From: Glandiceps talaboti
Lineage: Eukaryota > Hemichordata > Enteropneusta > Spengelidae
NCBI RefSeq assembly: GCF_964340395.1
Contig: NC_135562.1
Location: 9,428,134 to 9,442,633 of the forward strand
Reading direction: 5' to 3'
Length of the DNA: 14,500 nt
The position numbers and the translations under genes are program-made. Each line of letters starts with the position of its first letter. Positions within the stretch are counted from its first letter, which is position 1. The notes under the pieces were generated by a model that had not been told where the DNA came from, ran no database searches, and saw only the letters and a list, made by a program, of their open reading frames with translations. Below are positions 7,401-14,500 of the stretch, in pieces.

Positions 7401-9200
7401 CTTCACGATCCTCGTCAATTTTGGGATAAATTAAAACGACTCGGACAAACGAAAAGTAAACCAATTCCGATGGAAGTATATGATGATCTGGGAAATATTT
7501 CATGTTCAACCAAGGACGTTCTCAACATTTGGCGCCAAGAATATTCCACATTGTATAAAAACTATTAATGCTAATTTTGACGATAACATTTTTGAGAGAA
7601 TGAATGATCATAAACAAGTGTTAGAAGGACATATGGATGATCCATTGTATGAATGTAACTATTTATTGAATAGGAATTTTACTTTAGGAGACGTTAGAAA
7701 AGTAGTTATAAAGGCAAAGAAGGGTAAAACAGTAGGAGTTGACAAAATTCCTTGCGAAGTGTTGCAGAACGACGAGGCCATTTCTGTTCTACATCAACTT
7801 TTTCAATTGTGTTTTGACTCTGTTAAGATCTCTGATGTGTGGAGAAGGGCCATTATTTCACCCATTCCAAAAGATACAACAAAGGATAACAGAATCCCAC
7901 TAAATTACAGAGGTATTAGTCTACAATCTTCTGTAGTTAAGTTGTATAGCGCCTTGTTAAATTCGCGATTGCTATGCTATCTCGAAGACAATAATATCCA
8001 GGTTGATGAACAAAATGGATTTCGAAGAAATAGATCATGTCAAGATCATATCTTTGTTCTGTCATCAATCTTAAGGAATAAATTAGTCAATGGTTTATCT
8101 ACATTTGTTACTTTTATCGATTTAAAGAAAGCTTTTGATTATGTAAACAGAGACTCTTTAATGTATAAACTGTTAGTAAACGGAGCTGATGGTAAGATGT
8201 ACAACAGTATTAAAGCCATGTATCACAATATTAATGCTTGTGTAAAAATCAACTCTTTATACACGGATTGGTTTGAAACGAATATTGGAGTTCGTCAGGG
8301 TGATAACTTGTCCCCCACTTTGTTTATTTTATTTATAAATGACTTTGCAACTGACTTGAAATCAATGCAGAAAGGTGTCAAGATTGGTGAAGATATTGTG
8401 CCGTTGCTGCTTTATGCTGACGACATTGCGTTGATATCAGACTACGAAGTAGATATGCAGTCAATGCTTGATTTTGTCTATGATTGGTGCTGTAAGTGGA
8501 GGTTATCTGTAAATGATGTAAAATCGAAAGTGGTTCATTTTCGTAAAAAAAATCATGTAAGAAGTGATTTTGAATTTCATATTGGTAGAAATATTTTGCA
8601 TTATGTAGATCAATATAAGTACCTAGGAGTAACACTGAATGAACACTTTTCGATTACATCACCTAGTCTTGCGGATTCAGCCAGGAGAGCCCTTGGTGCT
8701 GTAAACTCGAAGTTCAAAGTACTTAAGAATATGGGTTTTAGTAGCTATTCCAAGCTTTTTTTATTCATGTGTATCCCCTATACTTGATTACTGTTCAGCG
8801 GTTTGGTGTTTTGGAAAACATGAAAGATGTGATACGATACAAAACCGAGCCTTGCGATATTTTCTCGGTGTTAATAGGTTTACCCCAATACATGCATTGA
8901 CTGGCGATACTGGTTGGCATTCGTGTAGAGTTCGTAGACACATTTCGATGATTGGATACTGGAATCACTTACTTCAGCTTGATGAAATAGGCTAACCAAG
9001 AAAATATTTTGGTGCGATTTTAGTCTCGGAAATTCTAACTGGTCTTCAGAATTAGGCACTATATTTGCTGATTTAAATATAGATACTGAAACTGATTTTC
9101 TGTTGCCAATTGATCTAAAAAATGTAGAACGTAAACTAAGAATTAATTTAGAGCATGCTTGGTCAGAAAACAAAGTTCATGGAATTGGTCATATACAATT
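7401..9200 (+). pseudogene. Degenerate LINE reverse transcriptase (5'-truncated non-LTR retrotransposon)
   Basis: The fragment begins in the linker before the reverse transcriptase (HDPRQFWDKLKRLG, from about 7404). A frameshift near 7560 leads to the main frame, which is open to 8787. The RT motifs are in order: NYRGISL (about 7903), QNGFRRNRSCQDH (about 8011), motif A FIDLKKAFD with its catalytic Asp codon at 8119, motif B GVRQGDNLSPTLF (about 8288), motif C YADD at 8413-8424, then KSKVVHF and YKYLGVTL. Both catalytic Asp positions are intact. A second frameshift in a T-run near 8756-8762 leads to PILDYCSAVW and the Arg-rich C-terminal part. A third, one-base shift near 8990 leads to a tail readable to about 9195. 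The endonuclease domain is absent. In the host an intact copy would reverse-transcribe its own RNA at a nicked target. This copy cannot encode a whole protein. Three frame breaks and no other damage suggest moderate age. The clade (Jockey/CR1/Rex-like) is uncertain. Confidence 0.9.
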
Positions 9201-9304
9201 GGCCACGGTATTTAGAAATACAATTATATTATACCAGTATATTGATGGTGGGAATCGAGGGATCTGATTGGTCTAGACATCGAACTAGCGCGTCTAAAAC
9301 GAGT

Positions 9305-9342
9305 GATAATGCACTGCTGGCACGATAATGCACTGCTGGCAC
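9305..9342. repeat. Perfect 19-bp tandem duplication
   Basis: gataatgcactgctggcac occurs twice without a gap (9305-9323 and 9324-9342) with no mismatch, just past the 3' end of the LINE. It could be a replication slip or part of an unrecognised repeat. Confidence 0.9.
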
Positions 9343-9760
9343 ACGTCCAAATTTTGTTTGTTTTGGCTACGGTCGAGCGTTGAGTTGTAGTTCGCTGTGA
9401 TACTGATAGTGAACTCTTCGAATTGTCAGACAGAGGAGGATTTTCTCTCAATGAGACAATATTTTATGAGAAATTATTGAAGGAAATTTCGAAAGCAACC
9501 AAGTCATCGCGTATTTGTTCAAATCATCACCTACTACATGTACTAATTAGGTCAAGGCATGCACGAAATCGGTCCCAGCCTCGGCGCGGCTAGCTGGGGC
9601 GGAAACATTGGTGAGCTGCCCTGTCCTGTCATAATAATGAAGCAAGTGAAAGAGCTTACACTGGCCGACTTACCATTAATCTAAATAGAAATTTGTCTGG
9701 GATCCTGTCCTAGTATCAGTCATCAATCCGAGAGGGAAATCCTCAAACCCGAAAATCTAG

Positions 9761-9873
9761 TGACGTAACTTCCAGTAATATAAATACATTGTAAATATCA
9801 ACCTGTCTATCACTGCACTTCACCGCGTCGTGAATTCGGCCGGGAACGATCGAAGCATGCTGTATTCAATAAA
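9761..9873 (+). promoter_or_regulatory. Promoter-then-poly(A) arrangement, possibly the end of a solo LTR
   Basis: TGACGTAA (9761-9768, CRE-like), TATAAATA (9779-9786), an initiator-like tatcactg (about 9808-9815) and AATAAA (9868-9873) follow one another within 115 bases, and a ...caaaca end lies at 9903. A TATA box about 90 bases before a poly(A) signal is the order seen in LTRs of Ty3-like elements. I found no TG start with a matching target duplication, no primer-binding site and no gag-pol sequence, so this stays a weak call. Confidence 0.22.
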
Positions 9874-10223
9874 CCACTTCAAGTTTATACCTTGAGTCAA
9901 ACAGGTTGTTTATTCATCACTGTGCACTTTTAATGAGCCGATCAATGTACAGATTATCCCTAGAAACGATTCAAATATTGGTCCATGACATTAGCACATT
10001 TGCTGAAAGTGTACTGGACAGAAAAGGACAAACGATAATGCTTGGTCTAAGAAATTTAGCTGTTCAGAATTCCAAAATAGAAACACAACATAGTATGGAT
10101 ATGGGATGCCCTAATGGCATTAATGGACACCAGTCTGTTACTTTGAAACTGTCGGCAGTTATTTTATTTCATGATTTCTGTATTGTAATGTCCTATGCCT
10201 ATTGATGTCAACAAATAACGGAC

Positions 10224-10246
10224 GGGGTGGATGGGTGGGTGTGGGG
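10224..10246 (+). other. Putative G-quadruplex motif
   Basis: Four G-runs (4, 3, 3 and 4 G) are separated by loops of 5, 1 and 3 bases, satisfying the usual G3+N1-7 rule. No gene is nearby to give it a role. Confidence 0.6.
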
Positions 10247-10927
10247 TCCACCCTGTTTTGAAATTGGAAGTACGGGGGTCATCATATTGTAGAAAAAAAA
10301 TGGTGGTCAAACTGTTTTGTGTTTTATAGAAAGAGCGAGTCTGATACTTTTTGTCTGTCCGATGGAAAAGTCCAACCCCCCTCTCCCGGCATAGTACACA
10401 TCAGAGCACTGGTAAATGTATCACGGTGTTATGAAGTCTAAGATTAAAGTTATACCTGAAATTGACTTTGAGTTGGATGTTCTCTACTTAATAACCATAG
10501 GAATACTGAACAGAGTCCCATGTGGCACGTTCCCATTTTGGGGGGATGGCTGAAAACTGGCCCATCGTTCTCCGTCACTTAGACAGTAACGTTAATTACG
10601 CTACCGCTTTTCATGACTACAATCACGTGTTGGCCAAGCTAGACCCGCATGAATAATTGCTAACGCTAAATAAAAATAGAATTGTGTGGGTTTAAAATAA
10701 TACAATATTACAATACATCATAACCTGACGTATACCGTGCAATAGAGCAGAAAAAAATACGTTTCCATACAAATTGATGGTAGGCTGTTTGATCATTTTT
10801 TTGAGATGGACAGCGATGTAAGATGCGCATAATGCTTCTGTTGACAACTTGCATCAAGCAACAAACATACACACATTAATTAATTGTATCTGCTACATTT
10901 ATCATCGGGACTATCACATTCCATTCC

Positions 10928-10950
10928 TTAATTAATTAATTAATTAATTA
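10928..10950. repeat. (TTAA)n tract
   Basis: Nearly six perfect self-complementary TTAA units in AT-rich spacer DNA. Confidence 0.95.
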
Positions 10951-11270
10951 CGAAGCAAATAAGCTTGACAACTGTTTCAAAATTATTTATTAGATCAATG
11001 AAAAATGCATATATTGCAAGACAATATAATACAATCAAATTGAATGGGAACACTCAGACAAGTTGGTTGATATATTGTAGTTTTTATCGTGTGGCGCGTT
11101 CAATGTATTTGACCTTTGACCTAATGTAGCTGTAACGGGTACATCGAAAATGATAACGTTCAAGACCATCTACTGCACGACGACAAGAAGACTATTTTCG
11201 CCTGTGAAAAGGATAGAAATAGATAATAAATGAGTGACAACGGTATAAGAATGAGGAGAGACAAACCTGA

Positions 11271-11272
11271 AA

Positions 11273-11326
<54 letters not shown>

Positions 11327-11366
11327 GGACAGACAGACTGAGACAGACAGATAGATAGACATACAT

Positions 11367-11397
<31 letters not shown>

Positions 11398-11420
11398 TAT
11401 AGACAGATAGAGACTGATCA

Positions 11421-11478
<58 letters not shown>

Positions 11479-11794
11479 GGGCAACTGTATGCAGACAAAA
11501 AGGCTGGCAGACATGCATACATACATACATACATACATACATACATACATACATACATACATACATACATACATACATACATACATACATGCATGCATGC
11601 ATGCATGCATGCATGCACGCACGCAACCACGCAACCACGCAACCACGCAACCACGCACACACACACACACACACACATACATACATACATACATACATAC
11701 ATACATACATACATACATACATACATACATACATACATACATGCATACAGACAGGCAGACAAACAGGTAGACAGACGGGCAACTGTATGCTGGC

Positions 11795-11827
<33 letters not shown>

Positions 11828-12020
11828 TACATGTACATACATACATACATACATACATACATACATACATACATACATACATACATACAGACATACATAC
11901 ATACATACAGACAGACAGACAGACATACATACATACATACATACATACATACATACATACATACATACATACATACATACATACATACATACATACATAC
12001 ATACATACATACATACATAC
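11271..12020. repeat. 750-bp composite tetranucleotide microsatellite
   Basis: Blocks in order: (GACA)n 11275-11340, GATA/CATA variants, (GACA)n 11370-11395 and 11422-11477, a unique island (11477-11515), (CATA)n to 11590, (CATG)n 11588-11617, four ACCACGCA-type 8-mers about 11624-11657, (CA)n, (CATA)n 11678-11742, mixed CAGA/CAGG, a second copy of the island (11773-11796), (CAGA)n, and (CATA)n with CAGA patches to 12020. Long frames on both strands (YVCM, IHTY, SVCL) are repeat translations. Confidence 0.97.
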
Positions 12021-12668
12021 TTGTGAAAATATTAATAAGTTAACCTCTAGAATAACTTCAGTGCTAAAAAATGGTTGTACGTCAACATTATTGATGATAT
12101 TTGGTTTAATATTGTAACCATAAATATAATCATATAAATAAGGTGGTATTTCAATGCTCACGTGTAGCATTCAGTCAAAAAATCGCCTTCACTATTTTCA
12201 CTATATCCTCATTTTCATTACACCCCCCCCCCCCTCATTCTGGTAAACCAACAACTCTTTACGGTAACGTTACTCCAAGTGCGTCCCCTCAATTATGGTT
12301 TTTAGTTGTTGTGTTAGTGGTGAAAAATACTCTGTCTTACGAGAACTATATACAGTTAGGAGTAAACACAATCTCATAGAGGAATCATTTATCATATCAG
12401 CTGCTAGTTGTGAGTCAGTGATATTGCTTTGATAACAAACCTACAATCCAAGAATCAAATGTATTTGAATATACAAAGCTGTGGCAATCTTACAAGAAGT
12501 ATGAAACTAAGTTGTCAGGAGAATTTTTAAAAATTGTATTTTATGATAATGTAATAATGATTTTCATTGGAGTTTTTCTGTTTTCCAGATAAAGAAACAG
12601 ACCATTATTATTACACCATATTTGCAAATCGAAGAAATAACTCATTCTTTGATTAAAACTAAAGTATT
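12021..12668. other. AT-rich spacer with a 12-C tract
   Basis: No gene recognised. A homopolymer of 12 C lies at 12223-12234. A plus-strand frame over 12143-12379 has no homology I recognise. Confidence 0.5.
12655..12658 (-). terminator. Pol III terminator of the tRNA gene
   Basis: TTTT on the minus strand, 11-14 bases after the tRNA 3' end. Confidence 0.75.
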
Positions 12669-12741
12669 AGCCCCCTATGAGATTCGAACTCACGACCCCT
12701 GGTTTACAAGACCAGTGCTCTAACCACTGAGCTAAGGAGGC
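12669..12741 (-). tRNA. tRNA-Thr (anticodon TGT)
   Basis: The minus strand folds into a complete 73-base cloverleaf. The acceptor GCCTCCT pairs with AGGGGGC (one T-G wobble). The D arm is GCTC/GAGC with loop AGTGGTTA. The anticodon stem CTGGT/ACCAG encloses the loop CTTGTAA, with TGT at the anticodon. The variable loop is five bases, and the T arm GTGAG/CTCAT has the loop TTCGAAT. The discriminator base is T, and no CCA is encoded. Internal A-box (TAGCTCAGTGG) and B-box (GAGTTCGAATC) sequences are present, and a T4 terminator follows. All stems are intact, so it looks functional and not like a tRNA-derived SINE. No neighbouring tRNA was seen. Confidence 0.95.
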
Positions 12742-13100
12742 TGTGTTAGAAGAAAGTGCTGAACATATCTTGATAGTTACATAGTTTACTAGTTAATATG
12801 CATACAAATATATACATGATGTATATTGATTACACATAGTGTAAACACAATTTGACCGGGTGAATGTGAATCTGTGTACGTGTCAGTTTGACAGTTTCAG
12901 CATTTGTATTTATATATGTAGGCCAAAATATGGCGAATAACGTAAAATATGATGTTTAAGTTGATTCCCATGGGTAACTTTTACAATTAAATTTAACAGC
13001 ACGCGAAAAATTAAATTTGAACTTGAACAAAGCATAATTGTAAATGTCACAAAAAGTATGCGTATAGCGGCTGCGCAGAATTACCATAAACTAAAGTCCA

Positions 13101-13319
13101 TCATACATACGTACATACATACATACATACATACATACATACATACATACATACATACATACATACGTACGTACGTACGTACGTACGTACGTACGTACAT
13201 ACATACATACATACATACATACAGACAGACAGACAGACAGACAGACAGACGGACGGACGGACGGACGGACGGACGGACGGACGGACGGACGGACGGACGG
13301 ACGGACGGACGGACGGACG

Positions 13320-13415
<96 letters not shown>

Positions 13416-13417
13416 GT
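13101..13417. repeat. Nested symmetric microsatellite: CATA-CGTA-CATA-CAGA-CGGA-CAGA
   Basis: (CATA)n 13102-13166, (CGTA)n about 13166-13198, (CATA)n to 13222, (CAGA)n 13221-13250, (CGGA)n about 13249-13326, (CAGA)n to 13416. Each central block differs from its flanks by one A-to-G change in the unit. (ACGT)n is self-complementary. Frames on both strands are artefacts. Confidence 0.97.
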
Positions 13418-13479
13418 CAGTTATCAGTTTGTGCAAATTGTCATTTAATTCATGTCTATTATGTTAATTTCATATTTAG

Positions 13480-13650
13480 TAGATAGGGCCTAAAAACTTG
13501 TGTGGTTCCGATTACGCTCAATTTTAGAATAGGTGGGGTAGATAGATTTTTCATTTTTTTATTTCACTTTTTCAGGTAAATATGGTCTCTGTGTTATTAG
13601 TTTCTTCCCATCAGATGTACATCCATTATAGATTTGATGAATAGTTTTAT
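13480..13650 (+). repeat. Possible dispersed SINE-like repeat
   Basis: The stretch from about 13483 (gggcctaaaaacttg) through ggttccgattacgctc, the following cacttttt/tcaggtaaatatgg and tcccatcagatgtacatcc looks familiar as a repeat dispersed in marine invertebrate genomes, possibly a conserved SINE core. This is recall only. No A/B boxes, tail or target duplication is visible. It could equally be plain intronic DNA of gene C. Confidence 0.25.
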
Positions 13651-14092
13651 ATCGTCTATTTAAGTTGAGGTCAATTTCTGCATCCACTATTTCTCGCGAG
13701 ACTTCACAATTTTCGCAATTCAGTGATTTGATTAATTCTCAAATAAGTAAAAAAATGTTTACAGTCTGCAGTGAAAAACTAAATGGGGTTGGGTAACCGG
13801 AACCAAACAATTTATCTTTAGGGACTAAGTATTTGTTGTGCATGTATTATATTTGGTATGTGTCACAATTGCGTAAGTGTTATCCATCGCTCTACTGTAC
13901 AGTGTGTATGATAGGGCTGAAATGATTGTGTAAACGATATGGTTATAAATCATATATGACCTCATGACACTAAGGTAAAATATCACTTACCTGCAGTACA
14001 GTGACATATTTATGCTTGAATGTTTACATGTAGCTATAACAAATACCGAAAAATGCTAAGTTGTGTTTAATATAACCTCACGTTAGACTTAC
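13651..14092. other. Downstream intron or flank of gene C
   Basis: No coding frame. A minus-strand acceptor tttttcactgcag (AG at 13767-13766) is the best candidate 3' end for the intron opened by the donor at 14092. Joined to it, the gene C frame would read Lys-Leu-stop within eight bases. AATAAA on the minus strand at 13563-13558 could end such an exon. Confidence 0.35.
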
Positions 14093-14357
14093 TTAAAATT
14101 GGTCAGCATCCATCTAGCTTGGTGAGGCTCATTGGTTTCTGCAACTTCTTTGGCACGATCCAGGACCGTTCTTAGCGGCTCAGCCAAGGGACCGCGAGCC
14201 AGCATTCTCCCTCGAAATAACGGCCTCAATGGCAATGCACGCTGCTCTACTTCACGTGGAACTATCATATGAACATAATCATCGTCTGTGTCGTCATCAT
14301 TCCCCTCTTCCTCTAAGTCTCTCTTAGAGTAATAGCCAATGTCTTCATCATCAAAGT
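14093..14357 (-). CDS. Gene C: main coding exon of a secreted acidic-propiece protein, paralogue of gene B
   Basis: The acceptor ggtaatctttcag (AG at 14359-14358) opens a phase-1 exon encoding about 88 residues. It begins D-F-D-D-E-D, as gene B does after its splice. It continues with YYSKRD (dibasic site), an acidic run of Glu and Asp, and DDDYVHMIVPR, which lines up with DEDDYLQLLVPR of gene B. After VPR the two proteins no longer align. C continues EVEQRALPLRPLFRGRMLARG, then PLAEPLRTVLDRAKEVAE and ends ...ARWMLTNFK. It has no Cys, about eight Arg and a net charge near +3. The frame meets TAA at 14091-14089, but those bases lie inside a consensus donor GTAAGT (14092-14087). The stop is therefore probably spliced away and replaced by one in the next exon. 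The leader exon lies beyond the right edge. Function unknown. Homology with gene B is clear, and secretion is inferred from genes A and B. Confidence 0.8.
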
Positions 14358-14431
14358 CTGAAAGATTACCACACAATAGTTAAGTCAGTGATATACATAG
14401 ACCTACATACATTTTACAGTTGCCTGCAACC

Positions 14432-14462
14432 GGGAAGGGGGAGGGGGTGTTGGGGGGGGGGG
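14432..14462 (+). other. G-rich tract with quadruplex potential in a gene C intron
   Basis: G-runs of 3, 5, 5 and 12 with loops AA, A and TGTT. They lie on the template strand of gene C, about 75 bases upstream of its exon, so the transcript would be C-rich here. Confidence 0.7.
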
Positions 14463-14500
14463 CAACTCCCAAAGACAAACATACGGGGCGGGTCCGCTGA

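Larger units (their letters stand above)
9904..11270. other. Long stretch without a supported gene
   Basis: A 99-residue plus-strand frame (9906-10205) has no motif I recognise. Contents otherwise are a G-run cluster (10224-10246), AT-rich spacer DNA and a (TTAA)n tract (10928-10950). Confidence 0.5.

Noticed and set aside
9575-9605. GC-rich palindrome cccagc...gctggg
   Set aside because: Only six clean pairs with mismatched interior. This is too weak to separate from chance.
9906-10205. 99-residue plus-strand frame
   Set aside because: No domain, signal peptide, splice support or codon pattern that I can recognise, in an otherwise empty AT-rich region. Chance frames of this size are expected.
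11271-12020. CRISPR-like or satellite array
   Set aside because: There are no spacers of constant length. It is a mixture of tetranucleotide microsatellites in a eukaryotic genome.
11170-12170. Long open frames on both strands of up to 282 residues (YVCM, IHTY, SVCL repeats)
   Set aside because: They are translations of (CATA)n, (CAGA)n and (CA)n. A 4-base repeat lacking stops stays open in all frames. There are no start context, splice signals or non-repeat domains.
12669-12741. tRNA-derived SINE head instead of a tRNA gene
   Set aside because: All four stems pair, a T4 terminator follows directly and no SINE body or tail is attached.
13558-13575. Plus-strand acceptor cactttttcag followed by gtaaatatgg as an exon boundary
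   Set aside because: No open frame or partner donor on the plus strand. It may be part of a dispersed repeat.

Overview
The window is nuclear DNA from an animal, most likely a marine invertebrate. The evidence is spliced genes with animal-type splice sites, a TATA/TCAGT core promoter, a Pol III tRNA gene, decayed non-LTR retrotransposons and very abundant tetra- and pentanucleotide microsatellites. A lophotrochozoan (mollusc or brachiopod type) fits best, but that is an impression and not a proof.

The main content is a small cluster of related genes for secreted proteins that I cannot assign to a named family. Three members are visible. Gene A (minus strand, 197-311) shows only its signal-peptide exon, and the rest lies left of the window. 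Gene B (plus strand, about 2444-5275) is complete: promoter, non-coding first exon, signal-peptide exon, main coding exon and 3' UTR exon. Gene C (minus strand, 14093-14357) shows its main coding exon, and its signal-peptide exon lies right of the window. All three share a phase-1 intron that splits an acidic segment. B and C also share an acidic propiece with a Ser-Lys-Arg site and an ending of the form DDY-(L/V)-x-(L/M)-(L/I)-VPR. After that point B and C have unrelated C-terminal domains. In B it is Arg/Ala-rich with four Cys. In C it is Cys-free, with Pro, Leu and Arg. This layout (constant secretion and propiece module, variable mature part) is typical of host-defence, venom or signalling peptide precursors. 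The function is not known.

Each of the three introns of gene B holds one strong RNA hairpin (3060-3153, 3884-3974, 4427-4499). The second intron uses a GC donor and is filled mostly by a chain of drifting pentanucleotide repeats.

Region by region: 1-146 is microsatellite. 197-311 is the gene A exon. 312-1448 is intergenic with one microsatellite. 1453-2210 is a non-autonomous DNA transposon with inverted ends of about 80 bp. 2415-5275 is gene B. 5276-6046 is empty intergenic DNA. 6047-6390 is the 3' end of a dead LINE. 6640-6862 is a 67-bp minisatellite. 7401-9200 is a second, larger dead LINE of another type with a recognisable reverse transcriptase. 9200-11270 has no gene, but holds a short duplication, an LTR-like promoter/poly(A) arrangement and a G-quadruplex motif. 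11271-12020 is a 750-bp composite microsatellite. 12669-12741 is a tRNA-Thr(TGT) gene on the minus strand. 13101-13417 is a symmetrically nested microsatellite. About 13480-13650 may be a dispersed SINE-like repeat. 14093-14357 is the gene C exon.

Most long open frames elsewhere in the window are microsatellite translations (YVCM, THTH, SVCL and similar) and are not genes.
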